From positions 1 to 64,000 of the forward strand of contig CAVEOA010000006.1 of NCBI GenBank assembly GCA_963617205.1: a stretch of DNA of 64,000 bases. The letters are read 5' to 3'. Source of the stretch: UBA11524 sp963617205 (lineage in GTDB: Bacteria; Bacillota; Clostridia; Christensenellales; Aristaeellaceae). This document shows, in pieces, positions 22,809-31,455 of this stretch. The position numbers were made by a program, and so were the translations under genes. Each line of letters begins with the position of its first letter. Position 1 is the first letter of the stretch. The notes beneath the pieces were generated by a model, which ran no database searches, had not been told where the DNA came from, and saw only the letters and a program-made list of their open reading frames with translations.

Positions 22809-25160
22809 ATGCCCAGGAAAAAGACTAATTTGACCATGCCGGTGCTTCCGCTTCGGGGAAAAATGGCATTTCCGCGTATGGTCCTGCATTTTGATGTTGC
22901 ACGGATCAAATCTGTTGCGGCGCTTCAGGAAGCAATGATGCAGAAGCAGCAAATCTTCCTGGTTGCGCAGCGCGATGAGGACGAGCAGGATCCGGATCGG
23001 GAGGATCTCTATCAATATGGCACCATCGCGACCATCAAACAGGTTATGAATATGCCGGGCGACAATCTGCGCGTGCTGGCAGAGGGCGAAATCCGCGGCG
23101 AACTGATGCGCCTGACACAGCGCGATCCGTTCCTGATGGGGCGTGTCCGTATGCTGAATGCGGATGAGCCGGAGGACACCATGGAATACGCGGCATTGCA
23201 AAGGACGGCGAAGGACGCCTTTGAGGAATACGCCAAGCTCAGCAAGCGCGTCACACCGGAAACGGTCGCGTCCATCCGCGATATTGAGGATGCCGGACAG
23301 GTTGCGGACCTGATTGCCGCGAATGTACTGACAAAACTTGAGGAACGTCAGGAAATTTTGGAAGAGATTGACGTTCGCAGTCGTCTGGAGAAGCTGTGCA
23401 CGATTCTCAGCCGCGAAACGGAGCTTGCAGGCGTTGAACAGCAGGTACAGGCGCGCGTCAAGACGCAGATTGATAAGAATCAGAAGAATTATTACCTCCG
23501 TGAACAGATTAAGGCGATTCAGACCGAGTTGGGCGATATCGATGCGACGGATGTCGAGGACCTGCGCGAACGTGCTGAAAAGACACCGCTGAATGACGAG
23601 GCGAAGCAGCGCGTTGAAAAGGAAATCGAACGCCTGTCGCGAATGGTGCCCGGCACGCCGGAAATCGGCATGGCACGGACTTATATTGAGTGGATTCTCG
23701 ACCTGCCGTGGGGGAACGAAACAATAGATGACCTGAATCTCGCACGGGCGTGGAAGGTGCTGGAGAAGGAACATTACGGGCTGGAGAAGGTCAAGGAACG
23801 CATTATAGAATACCTGGCTGTGCTGCGGATGAAGCAGAACATGCGCGGACCGATTCTGTGCTTTGTAGGACCGCCGGGCGTCGGTAAAACGTCCATTGTC
23901 CGTGCCATCGCAGAGGCAGTCGGTCGGAAATTTGTGCAGGTGTCGCTTGGCGGCGTGCGCGATGAGGCGGAAATCCGCGGTCACCGCAGGACGTATGTCG
24001 GCGCGATTCCCGGACGCATCATTTCCGGAATGAAGCAGGCAGGCACGATGAACCCTGTGTTCCTGTTCGATGAAATCGACAAGATGAGTCACGATTTCCG
24101 CGGCGACCCTGCCAGCGCGATGCTGGAGGTGCTTGACGGCGAGCAGAACAGCGCGTTCCGCGACCATTATCTGGAGCTGCCGTTCGACCTGAGCCATGTT
24201 ATGTTCATCACAACCGCGAACAGCATCGACACGATTCCCGAGCCGCTGCTCGACCGTATGGAAGTCATCGAGGTGCCCTCGTACACCGAGGAGGAAAAGC
24301 TGGAAATCGCCAAGAGGCACCTGCTGCCCAAGCAGATGAAGGAGCACGGGCTGACTTCCGGCAGCGTTAGGATGAATGACCGCGTCATGCGTAAGCTGAT
24401 TGAAGGCTATACGCGTGAGGCAGGCGTCCGCACGCTCGAAAGGACGATTGCAAAGGTCGTCCGGAAGGCGACGGTGACGATACTCGAAGAAAATAAGAAT
24501 CGGGTCAGCGTGACGGAAAACGTGCTGCAACAGTATCTGGGTGCGCCGCGCTTTACGCGTGAGATGCCGGAGAAGGAGCCGCGCGTGGGGGTTGTCAATG
24601 GACTGGCGTATACGACTGTCGGCGGCGAGATGCTTGAGGTAGAGTGCCTGACGATGCCCGGCAAGGGCACGCTTCAGCTGACGGGCAAGCTCGGCGATGT
24701 GATGAAGGAATCCGCAGAGGCGGCATTCTCCTACGTTCGTGCGCATTCGGCAGAGCTTGGGCTGGCGGACGATTTCTACCAGAAGCTCGATATCCATATC
24801 CATGTGCCGGAAGGCGCTGTGCCTAAGGACGGTCCGTCTGCCGGCGTAACAATGACGACGGCGCTTGTGTCCGCCTTGACAGGCATTCCGGTCAGGAATG
24901 ATGTCGCGATGACGGGGGAAATTACGCTGCGCGGACGTGTGCTGCCGATTGGCGGCTTGAAGGAAAAGACGCTTGCGGCGTACCGTGCAGGCATCATGAC
25001 ACTGATCATTCCAGCGAAAAACAAGAAGGACTTGGAAGAAATCCCTGCGTACGTGCGGGATCAGTTCACAATCTGCTGTGTCGAGCAAATCAGCGAGGTG
25101 CTGGAAAAGGCGCTCGTGCGGATGCCAACAGTGGAAAGGAGCAACGCTATTGGAAATTAA
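22809..25160 (+). CDS. lon: ATP-dependent protease Lon
   Basis: A 783-residue cytosolic AAA+ serine protease that degrades misfolded and regulatory proteins. The N-terminal LON substrate-binding domain (about 1-200) is followed by a helical region and the ATPase, with Walker A GPPGVGKT at residues 354-361 and Walker B FLFDEIDK. The C-terminal protease domain has the Ser-Lys dyad: Ser677 in PKDGPSAG and Lys720 in GGLKEK. ATG 22809 has GAGGAGG before it. The last 11 nt overlap engB, a common lon-engB arrangement. Confidence 0.97.
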   Translation: MPRKKTNLTMPVLPLRGKMAFPRMVLHFDVARIKSVAALQEAMMQKQQIFLVAQRDEDEQDPDREDLYQYGTIATIKQVMNMPGDNLRVLAEGEIRGELMRLTQRDPFLMGRVRMLNADEPEDTMEYAALQRTAKDAFEEYAKLSKRVTPETVASIRDIEDAGQVADLIAANVLTKLEERQEILEEIDVRSRLEKLCTILSRETELAGVEQQVQARVKTQIDKNQKNYYLREQIKAIQTELGDIDATDVEDLRERAEKTPLNDEAKQRVEKEIERLSRMVPGTPEIGMARTYIEWILDLPWGNETIDDLNLARAWKVLEKEHYGLEKVKERIIEYLAVLRMKQNMRGPILCFVGPPGVGKTSIVRAIAEAVGRKFVQVSLGGVRDEAEIRGHRRTYVGAIPGRIISGMKQAGTMNPVFLFDEIDKMSHDFRGDPASAMLEVLDGEQNSAFRDHYLELPFDLSHVMFITTANSIDTIPEPLLDRMEVIEVPSYTEEEKLEIAKRHLLPKQMKEHGLTSGSVRMNDRVMRKLIEGYTREAGVRTLERTIAKVVRKATVTILEENKNRVSVTENVLQQYLGAPRFTREMPEKEPRVGVVNGLAYTTVGGEMLEVECLTMPGKGTLQLTGKLGDVMKESAEAAFSYVRAHSAELGLADDFYQKLDIHIHVPEGAVPKDGPSAGVTMTTALVSALTGIPVRNDVAMTGEITLRGRVLPIGGLKEKTLAAYRAGIMTLIIPAKNKKDLEEIPAYVRDQFTICCVEQISEVLEKALVRMPTVERSNAIGN

Positions 25161-25758
25161 AAAGGCAGAATTTGTCACCTCCATGGCGCAGTACGGTGCG
25201 TTTGAAGGCGTGGGATTGCCGCAGATTGCCGTGGCAGGCAAGTCGAATGTCGGGAAAAGCAGCCTGATTAACCGCCTTTGCAACCGCCGCAACCTCGCAA
25301 GAACATCGCAGACGCCCGGCAAAACGCGGCTGATCAATGCTTTCATGCTTAATGATGCATTCCACCTGATTGACCTGCCTGGCTATGGCTTCGCGAAGGT
25401 TGACAAGCAGGAGAAGCTCCGCTGGGGCAGGATGATGCAGGATTATTTTGAGCAGTCGGACGAGCTGCGCCATGTGCTGTGCCTTGTGGACATCCGGCAT
25501 GAACCGACGGCAGACGATGTGCAGATGAACACCTTCCTGCGGCAGATGGGCATTCCGTTTACGGTGATTGCGACGAAGGCGGACAAAATCAGCCGCGGCG
25601 CGAGGCAGAAGCAGCTGGCGCCGATTTGTCGTGCACTGCTTGTGCAGCCGTGGGAAATTATCTGTTGGTCGTCTGAGGACGGCTCCGGCCGTGAGCAGCT
25701 GCTCGATCTGCTGGACAGGGTGTTGGCTGAGGACGGTAATTCGGCAGAAAATGTGTGA
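25150..25758 (+). CDS. engB: Ribosome biogenesis GTPase EngB (YsxC/YihA)
   Basis: A 202-residue small GTPase required for late assembly of the 50S subunit. G1 is AGKSNVGKSS, G3 DLPGYGFA, G4 TKAD. The start is most likely TTG 25150 inside the end of lon, because AAAGGAGC (25136-25143) is correctly spaced and the product then begins LEIKKAEF, as family members do. No in-frame ATG lies near. The overlap with lon is 11 nt, consistent with coupled translation. Confidence 0.94.
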   Translation: MEIKKAEFVTSMAQYGAFEGVGLPQIAVAGKSNVGKSSLINRLCNRRNLARTSQTPGKTRLINAFMLNDAFHLIDLPGYGFAKVDKQEKLRWGRMMQDYFEQSDELRHVLCLVDIRHEPTADDVQMNTFLRQMGIPFTVIATKADKISRGARQKQLAPICRALLVQPWEIICWSSEDGSGREQLLDLLDRVLAEDGNSAENV

Positions 25759-25795
25759 AAAACCAGCTAAATTTTCATTCTGCATTCAATCCCTA

Positions 25796-25824
25796 TTGCA
25801 CTTCACCGGTCTGTGTAGTATAAT
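25796..25824 (+). promoter_or_regulatory. Promoter of zinc-ribbon protein gene
   Basis: TTGCAC (25796-25801) and TATAAT (25819-25824) with a 17-nt spacer; the leader is roughly 90 nt before the start at 25925. Confidence 0.78.
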
Positions 25825-25924
25825 CATGCACCGTGAAAACGCTGTGTGTTTTCAAATGAAATCATCAGATTGACCACAGAGCCGGATGTGCCTTTGCGGT
25901 TTACATGGAGGAGGATTCCCTTTT

Positions 25925-26362
25925 ATGAAAAAGTATATTCAATGCCCGCGCTGCGAACTGAATTATATCACAGTGCCGGGAGATAAATACTGCAAGGTCT
26001 GCATGCGCGAGATGAAGGGCGAGGGCGGACAGGATGATGTGGAAATGTGCAGCATCTGCAACGAGAACCCGGCGCTGCCCGGCCGCGATATCTGCCTGTT
26101 CTGCCTGAAGGAAATGAGCGCACAGGCTGGCAGCAGCGTCACCTCGACCGATGACTCCTCCGATTCTGATGGCGAGCAGGTCAATCCGCGCAGCCTGACG
26201 GATATGGATGATGTCAGCTCGATGGACGAAATTCAGATGCTGCCGGAGGAAACGGACGGCGAATATACGAAGATGGCCGGCGAAATGACCTCCCTCGAGG
26301 GAATGCAGGAGGACGAAGCCAACGACGACGATGAGGGCGAAGAGGACGGAGACGACATCTGA
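25925..26362 (+). CDS. Double zinc-ribbon protein with acidic tail, unknown function
   Basis: A 145-residue protein I cannot assign. Eight cysteines occur as four CxxC pairs at 7/10, 23/26, 42/45 and 57/60, enough for two zinc ribbons in the first 60 residues. The rest is low-complexity and very acidic, ending in a run of Asp/Glu, and is probably disordered. ATG 25925 has GGAGGAGG upstream. It has its own promoter and is followed 35 nt later by a metallophosphoesterase, with which it may be cotranscribed. A nucleic-acid or protein-binding adaptor role is a guess. Confidence 0.78.
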   Translation: MKKYIQCPRCELNYITVPGDKYCKVCMREMKGEGGQDDVEMCSICNENPALPGRDICLFCLKEMSAQAGSSVTSTDDSSDSDGEQVNPRSLTDMDDVSSMDEIQMLPEETDGEYTKMAGEMTSLEGMQEDEANDDDEGEEDGDDI

Positions 26363-26397
26363 TCCTGCATTGCCTGACGCACGCAACAGGAGGACGC

Positions 26398-27102
26398 ATG
26401 ACGCTGTATGCCATCGGAGACCTGCATTTGCCGGGCGGTGAAGAGAAGCCCATGGACATCTTCGGCGACCATTGGGAGAACCACTTCGCACATATCGCCG
26501 AGGACTGGCGTGCCCGGGTGCAGCCGGAGGATATTGTGCTGATTCCGGGCGACATTTCATGGGCGATGCAGCTGGAGCAGGCAGTGCCGGATTTGCAGAG
26601 CATCGGTGCGCTGCCTGGACGCAAGGTGCTGATTAAGGGCAATCATGACTACTGGTGGAGCAGCCTTGCCAAACTGCAGCGTGTGCTGCCGGCAGGCATG
26701 ACCGCGTTGCAGCATAATGCTGCGGATTTGGGTGAGATGGTCGTCTGCGGAACGCGCGGCTGGATGTTTTCCACTGCGGAAGAAACGCTGACGCCGGAAA
26801 ACGAACGCATCCTTAAGCGGGAACTGCTGCGGCTGGACATGGCGCTGACATCGGCGGAGAAGCTGGCAAACGGAAGCAAGCCGATTGTGGTGATGCTGCA
26901 CTATCCGCCGCTGTATGACGCGATGCGCCAAACACCATTCACGGAGGTGCTTCTGCGTCATCCGGTGCATACGGTGGTTTATGGGCATCTGCATGGCAGC
27001 GGCATCCGCGCAGGCTTTACGGGGGTGCAGGATGGGATTCGGTATATGCTGACATCCTGCGACGCGCTGGGCTTTCGGTTGGCAGAGGTTCCGATGGACT
27101 GA
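26398..27102 (+). CDS. Calcineurin-like metallophosphoesterase
   Basis: A 234-residue phosphoesterase with the full set of dinuclear metal motifs: GDLHLP, GDISW, GNHDYWW, HYPP and GHLHG. Proteins of this subgroup are common in Clostridia with unknown substrate. ATG 26398 has AGGAGGACGC ahead of it. It is soluble and cytosolic. It is likely in the same transcript as the zinc-ribbon protein and ends at a strong terminator. Confidence 0.88.
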   Translation: MTLYAIGDLHLPGGEEKPMDIFGDHWENHFAHIAEDWRARVQPEDIVLIPGDISWAMQLEQAVPDLQSIGALPGRKVLIKGNHDYWWSSLAKLQRVLPAGMTALQHNAADLGEMVVCGTRGWMFSTAEETLTPENERILKRELLRLDMALTSAEKLANGSKPIVVMLHYPPLYDAMRQTPFTEVLLRHPVHTVVYGHLHGSGIRAGFTGVQDGIRYMLTSCDALGFRLAEVPMD

Positions 27103-27118
27103 CAAATACATATTGTTG

Positions 27119-27147
27119 AGAGACGGTGAAAAGCCGTCTCTTTTTTT
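27119..27147 (+). terminator. Rho-independent terminator after metallophosphoesterase
   Basis: An 8-bp stem, AGAGACGG (27119-27126) with CCGTCTCT (27134-27141), ending in a run of seven T. The following 27148-27340 stretch contains no supported gene; it is A-rich towards the mraZ promoter. Confidence 0.9.
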
Positions 27148-27349
27148 GTTTTGGGCATGAATCACACAGAATGGCATGTCAAGCGCCGTATTCGGCTAAA
27201 AAAGCGTTGGCCTTCGTGAAAACAGGAAAAAAGAACGGCTGTCCGCATTCGGTCAGGGCGCAAATACCACGCTTTCCCCGAAAAAGGAGTGCGCATTTCA
27301 TGCTGCTAAAAAAATCCTGAAAAAATCAAAAAAAAGTCCGCTTGACCCC

Positions 27350-27378
27350 TTGAAATTTCTTATCGTGGGCGGTATGAT
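27350..27378 (+). promoter_or_regulatory. Promoter of mraZ / division cluster
   Basis: TTGAAA (27350-27355) and TATGAT (27373-27378) with a 17-nt spacer. Upstream at 27307-27336 are several A-tracts that could act as an UP element. TGGG-containing repeats from 27421 to 27443 may be MraZ-binding sites. Confidence 0.7.
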
Positions 27379-27437
27379 AAGAAGTGCCAAAACGTGTTTT
27401 TGGAGCCCTATTTTGTGTATTGGGTGGGGGTGAGTGC

Positions 27438-27998
27438 GTGGGGGAGAACATAAACGAGCAGAATGAGCGCTTGTCATCCGCCGCAGAACGCACAAACGTT
27501 CCCCTCACGGACGAGCAGCTCCGCGAAAAACAGAATAAACGGTTTCGTGGGACATACAACCATTCCCTGGATGGGAAGGGTCGGCTTGTAATTCCGTTGG
27601 CGTTTCGTCAGGAACTTGGCGAGCACTTTGTGATTGCGCCGGAATTTGACTTCAAGTCGATCGCTGTTTATCCGGAAATGGTTTTCCTGCGGCTTTGCGA
27701 GCACTATGAGCAGCTGGGCAAAAAGAAAAAGAATGCACAGCTGATGAACTATATGCAGTGGTTTAACTCGCTGTCCTTCACCAATCAGGAGTGCGATGCA
27801 CAGGGACGTGTGCTGCTGCCGGTCAAGCTCCGCACGATGATGCTGGGCGATGAGAAGGACGTTGACATTATGGGCAACGACGACCATCTCCGTGTGGCAT
27901 CGATGGTCAATACGATGGCGAACTTCGAGGCGTTCAAGGAGAACCTTTCCGCAACATGGGCTGCGATTGATGAGCTGGAGCTCAGCGACGGTCAATAA
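27438..27998 (+). CDS. mraZ: Transcriptional regulator MraZ
   Basis: A 186-residue AbrB-fold protein that usually represses or modulates its own division/cell-wall cluster by binding TGGG-type repeats. The first SpoVT-AbrB half is recognisable at about residue 38 onward (FRGTYNHSLDGKGRLVIP). The second half has CDAQGRVLLPVKLR. Family members are near 143 residues, so this one has an extra polar N-terminus of about 35 residues. GTG 27438 is chosen because GGGGGTGA lies just upstream and the promoter's start point is near 27385. The usual next gene, rsmH, is absent. Confidence 0.9.
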   Translation: MGENINEQNERLSSAAERTNVPLTDEQLREKQNKRFRGTYNHSLDGKGRLVIPLAFRQELGEHFVIAPEFDFKSIAVYPEMVFLRLCEHYEQLGKKKKNAQLMNYMQWFNSLSFTNQECDAQGRVLLPVKLRTMMLGDEKDVDIMGNDDHLRVASMVNTMANFEAFKENLSATWAAIDELELSDGQ

Positions 27999-28237
27999 AA
28001 ACAGAACCGTATAATTCCATCTGCGGCGGCAAAATAAAACCTTATTTCGCAGGTTTACCTTTGGCAGCCATGGAAGCCCTTTCGGGTTTTCAACCCGTTT
28101 CTTATAGATAATCCAGTAAACTCTTGTTTTTTTGCAATCGCATCTGGCACACAATTCACCAGGCATCGTGTCGCCGTATTTGTGTGGTATACCTTAATTG
28201 AATAAAGGACAGCTCATCAAAGCGGAAAGGAGAAAAA
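27999..28237 (+). other. Gap between mraZ and ftsL
   Basis: A 239-bp stretch without a gene, in the place where rsmH usually lies. It holds a weak 6-bp hairpin (CGGGTT 28083-28088 with AACCCG 28092-28097, then TTTCTT), possibly a partial attenuator, and a TATACC near 28190. I see no coding remnant of rsmH. Confidence 0.5.
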
Positions 28238-28843
28238 ATGAACGGTCAAGCCGGAGCATGGCGCAGAAGCAGGGCTGCGCAGTTTGCCGACCCACGCCAT
28301 CGGGAGCAGACGATTAATTCCATGCGCAGGGACGCATCACGGGTTGTGTCGCTCGGCAGAGAAAGCGAATCGCTGTGGGAGAGCTATCAGCCGACCGTGT
28401 CAACCGCGACAGGTGGATGGAGCAACACGGGCAGACGCCGCGCGGAGAAGGCGATGCCGGAGGAGAAGAAGGGCTTTGTAGCGGTGTCGAGGCAGGGAGT
28501 CTGGACGCCGCTTGTGGCGATTGCTGCCGTGATTTGCATCGTTGTCATGGCGATGACGTGGCTGAATGTCCGCCAGCAAATCAGCGATTTGTCGGAACAG
28601 AACATGAAGCGCTCAACCGAAATCACTGCGAAGCAGTCGGCTAATCAGGAGCTTTCCGCGCAAATCAGCGTTGCGACAAGGCAGACAACGGTAAAACAGA
28701 AGGCGGAGAAGCTCGGCTTTGTCGAAAATCAGCTGGAGATGATTGAACTGTCCGGCGTGGAAAATGCGATTTACGGCATTCAGGACAATGCAGAAAGCAC
28801 CATGACGACGACGGACGTTGCGCTGCTGCTGCGCGTACAGTAA
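28238..28843 (+). CDS. ftsL: FtsL/DivIC-like cell division protein
   Basis: A 201-residue bitopic membrane protein. A long basic, disordered cytoplasmic part (residues 1-86) precedes one membrane helix at about 89-109. An external coiled coil follows (about 112-165) and then a short tail. This layout, and the place between mraZ and murE, fit FtsL, a divisome scaffold that pairs with DivIC and FtsQ/DivIB. Sequence identity in the family is low, so the name rests on architecture and context. GGAAAGGAG precedes the ATG. The normally adjacent PBP gene (ftsI/spoVD) is missing. Confidence 0.75.
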   Translation: MNGQAGAWRRSRAAQFADPRHREQTINSMRRDASRVVSLGRESESLWESYQPTVSTATGGWSNTGRRRAEKAMPEEKKGFVAVSRQGVWTPLVAIAAVICIVVMAMTWLNVRQQISDLSEQNMKRSTEITAKQSANQELSAQISVATRQTTVKQKAEKLGFVENQLEMIELSGVENAIYGIQDNAESTMTTTDVALLLRVQ

Positions 28844-28871
28844 GCAGAAATTAGAATGAGGAGATTTCACA

Positions 28872-30338
28872 ATGGAACTGCAGAAGCTTCTTGCGGATAT
28901 GCCTTATTTGCTGGACACAAAGGGTGATCTTTCTGTTGACATTCAGGCGGTTTGCTCGGACAGCCGGCAAAAGGTGGAGAACGGTCTGTTCTTCTGCTTT
29001 GCAGGCGCGCATTTTGATGCGCATCGCTATGCGCCGCAGGCGGTCGAAAACGGCTGCGCAGCACTGGTGGTCGAGCGTTTTCTGGACGATCTCAATGTGC
29101 CGCAGGTACTCGTGAGCAACGGGCGCGCCGCGATGGCACGCATGGCGGCGGCGTTCTATGATCATCCGGAGAAGAAGATGCGCTTTGTCGGCATTACCGG
29201 CACGAAGGGCAAGACGACAACGAGCTACATGGTGAAGGCCATCTGCGAGAAGGCTGGATTCATGTGCGGCCTTGTCGGCACGACGGGCAACATGATCGGC
29301 GAAAAGCATATTCCATCCGGCAAAACGACGCCCGATCCGATCGACCTGATGCGCGACCTGCATCAGATGGCGGAGGAGGGTGTGCAGGTCGTGGTCATGG
29401 AGGTTTCTGCGCACGCGATCGACATGCACCGGCTGGACGGCATGACGTTTGAATGCGGCTGCTACACGAACCTGAGCCAGGATCATCTGGATTACTTCAA
29501 TACGATGGAGAACTATTTCCTGTGCAAGGAGAAGTTTTTCACGTCCGGCATGGTTAAAAATGCCGCAATCAATGCCGATGATGAGCACGCGTCGCGTATC
29601 CTCAAGGACATCACGATTCCGTGCGTGACCTACGGCATCGCGCTGGATGCAGATCTTTTCGCACGCGATATTGAGATTACGGAGAACGGCGTGTCCTTCG
29701 AGATGAAGCTGCAGGACATGCATTTCCTGCCGGTTAATCTGCAGATGACGGGCATGTTCAACGTGTACAACGCGATGTCGGCGGCGGCATGCGCGCTGAT
29801 TCTGGGCATTTCACCCGAGCACGTCAAAGAAGGGCTGGAGAGCATCCGCAGCGTCCCCGGACGCATCGAAATGCTGCCAACGAACACGCCATATCGCGTG
29901 ATTCTCGACTATGCGCACGCACCGGACGCGCTCATCAATATTCTCAAGACATGCCGCACCTTCACGCGGAACCGCCTGATTGCGCTCTTCGGCTGTGGCG
30001 GCGACCGCGACAAGGGCAAGCGTCCGATTATGGGACGCATCGGCGGTGAGCTGGCAGATTTCGTCATTCTGACGAGCGACAATCCGCGAACGGAAGACCC
30101 AATGGAGATTCTGCACGAGATTGAAGAAGGAATCCGCGAGACAGACAGAGAATATGTAGTAATTGAAAACCGCCGTGAAGCGATTCGACATGCGCTTCAA
30201 ATTGCCCGCGAGGGTGACATTATCGTGCTGTGCGGCAAGGGTCACGAGACGTATCAGGAGACGATGGGCGTAAAGCGCCCGTTCGATGAGAAGATCGTCG
30301 TGCAGGAGCTGCTCCACGAGATGAACGGCGAGGGCTGA
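28872..30338 (+). CDS. murE: UDP-MurNAc-tripeptide synthetase (meso-DAP-adding)
   Basis: A 488-residue cytosolic Mur ligase that adds the third residue to UDP-MurNAc-L-Ala-D-Glu. ATP loop GTKGKTTT at residues 110-117; the carbamylated-lysine region and the C-terminal domain follow. DNPR at 403-406 is the signature of enzymes selecting meso-diaminopimelate rather than lysine. That fits dapF and dapL elsewhere in the window. GAGGAGA is the ribosome site. murF, the next step, is not in the cluster. Confidence 0.96.
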   Translation: MELQKLLADMPYLLDTKGDLSVDIQAVCSDSRQKVENGLFFCFAGAHFDAHRYAPQAVENGCAALVVERFLDDLNVPQVLVSNGRAAMARMAAAFYDHPEKKMRFVGITGTKGKTTTSYMVKAICEKAGFMCGLVGTTGNMIGEKHIPSGKTTPDPIDLMRDLHQMAEEGVQVVVMEVSAHAIDMHRLDGMTFECGCYTNLSQDHLDYFNTMENYFLCKEKFFTSGMVKNAAINADDEHASRILKDITIPCVTYGIALDADLFARDIEITENGVSFEMKLQDMHFLPVNLQMTGMFNVYNAMSAAACALILGISPEHVKEGLESIRSVPGRIEMLPTNTPYRVILDYAHAPDALINILKTCRTFTRNRLIALFGCGGDRDKGKRPIMGRIGGELADFVILTSDNPRTEDPMEILHEIEEGIRETDREYVVIENRREAIRHALQIAREGDIIVLCGKGHETYQETMGVKRPFDEKIVVQELLHEMNGEG

Positions 30339-30357
30339 TAAAAGGGAAGGATACTGC

Positions 30358-31443
30358 ATGTTCATGAATGTACTGCTTGCGCTTTTGCTGTCTGTCGGGA
30401 TTGTCTTGATGACAGGCGGTAAGCTGATTGAGTGGCTTCGGGCGCATCAGATGAAGACGAGCGAAAATGAGCTCGGTCCGAAGGAGCACCTCAAGAAGCG
30501 CGGCACACCCATCATGGGCGGATTGATGATTGCACTGGGCTGCGTTGTCGCGGTCCTTGTCTGTACCATCGGCAACAGGGCATGGCTGACGGCGGTGCTG
30601 CCGCTGCTGTTCGTGTCGCTGGGCTCGATGGCGGTTGGTCTGGCGGATGACTGGACGAAGGCAGTCAAGCATCGTTCGGAAGGATTGACGCCGATGCAGA
30701 AAATCATCGGGCTGTCAGTCGTGTGCATCGGCTTTGCGGTCTGGTGCTACGTGACGATGGGGAGCAAGGTGATTGTTCCCTTTGCGAACGTGGAGTGGGA
30801 TCTTGGCATTTTCTATATTCCGTTGCTGGCGCTGACGGTGCTCTTTATGACGAACAGCGCGAATCTGCAGGACGGCATTGACGGCATCCTGACGAGCGTC
30901 ACGAGCATCGGCTGCATGGGCTGGATGCTGATTGCGGGGCTGTGTGCCCTGACGGTGTATCAGCACCTGAACGGCGGATCGTTCGGCGTTGCGATGGCAG
31001 CAGTTGCTGCTGATGCCGACCCGGACGAGGTTCGGACGATGCAGGATTTATACACGGCAGTTGCTGTGTTTGCGGCGGCGCTGTGCGGCGGCTGCCTTGG
31101 CTTTTTGCGCTTCAACCACTATCCGGCGAAGGTGTTCATGGGCGATACGGGCTCGATGTTCATCGGCGGCGCGGTTGTCGGCATGGCGATGCTGCTGCGT
31201 CAGCCGTTCCTGCTGCTGCTGATCGGCTTTACATGCTGCATGTCGAGCGTCAGCGTCATCCTGCAGCGCTATTATTACAAGGCGACGAGGAAGATTTACG
31301 GGACGCCGCGCCGGCTGTTCAAAATGTCGCCGCTGCATCATCATTTCGAGAAGTGCGGCATGAAGGAAACGCAGATTGTGGCGATGTATTCCGTCGTTAC
31401 GCTTGTGCTGACGATCATTGCAGTCATTTCCGTCATTGTGTAA
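30358..31443 (+). CDS. mraY: Phospho-N-acetylmuramoyl-pentapeptide transferase
   Basis: A 361-residue polytopic membrane enzyme that transfers phospho-MurNAc-pentapeptide to undecaprenyl phosphate, making lipid I. About ten hydrophobic helices are visible. Signatures: KKRGTPIMGG, the catalytic GLADDWTKAVK aspartates, NLQDGIDGI and FMGDTGSMFIGG. The PLHHHFEKCG motif near the C-terminus is also typical. It lies 19 nt after murE and 12 nt before murD. murG, which makes lipid II, is absent from the cluster. Confidence 0.96.
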   Translation: MFMNVLLALLLSVGIVLMTGGKLIEWLRAHQMKTSENELGPKEHLKKRGTPIMGGLMIALGCVVAVLVCTIGNRAWLTAVLPLLFVSLGSMAVGLADDWTKAVKHRSEGLTPMQKIIGLSVVCIGFAVWCYVTMGSKVIVPFANVEWDLGIFYIPLLALTVLFMTNSANLQDGIDGILTSVTSIGCMGWMLIAGLCALTVYQHLNGGSFGVAMAAVAADADPDEVRTMQDLYTAVAVFAAALCGGCLGFLRFNHYPAKVFMGDTGSMFIGGAVVGMAMLLRQPFLLLLIGFTCCMSSVSVILQRYYYKATRKIYGTPRRLFKMSPLHHHFEKCGMKETQIVAMYSVVTLVLTIIAVISVIV

Positions 31444-31455
31444 GGAGAAATCATT

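Noticed and set aside
22794..25346. An 850-codon antisense frame over lon
   Set aside because: Same cause; no recognisable motif and no ribosome site.
27126..27320. A 64-codon frame upstream of mraZ
   Set aside because: It begins inside a terminator hairpin, has no ribosome site, and its composition does not match the genome's coding regions.
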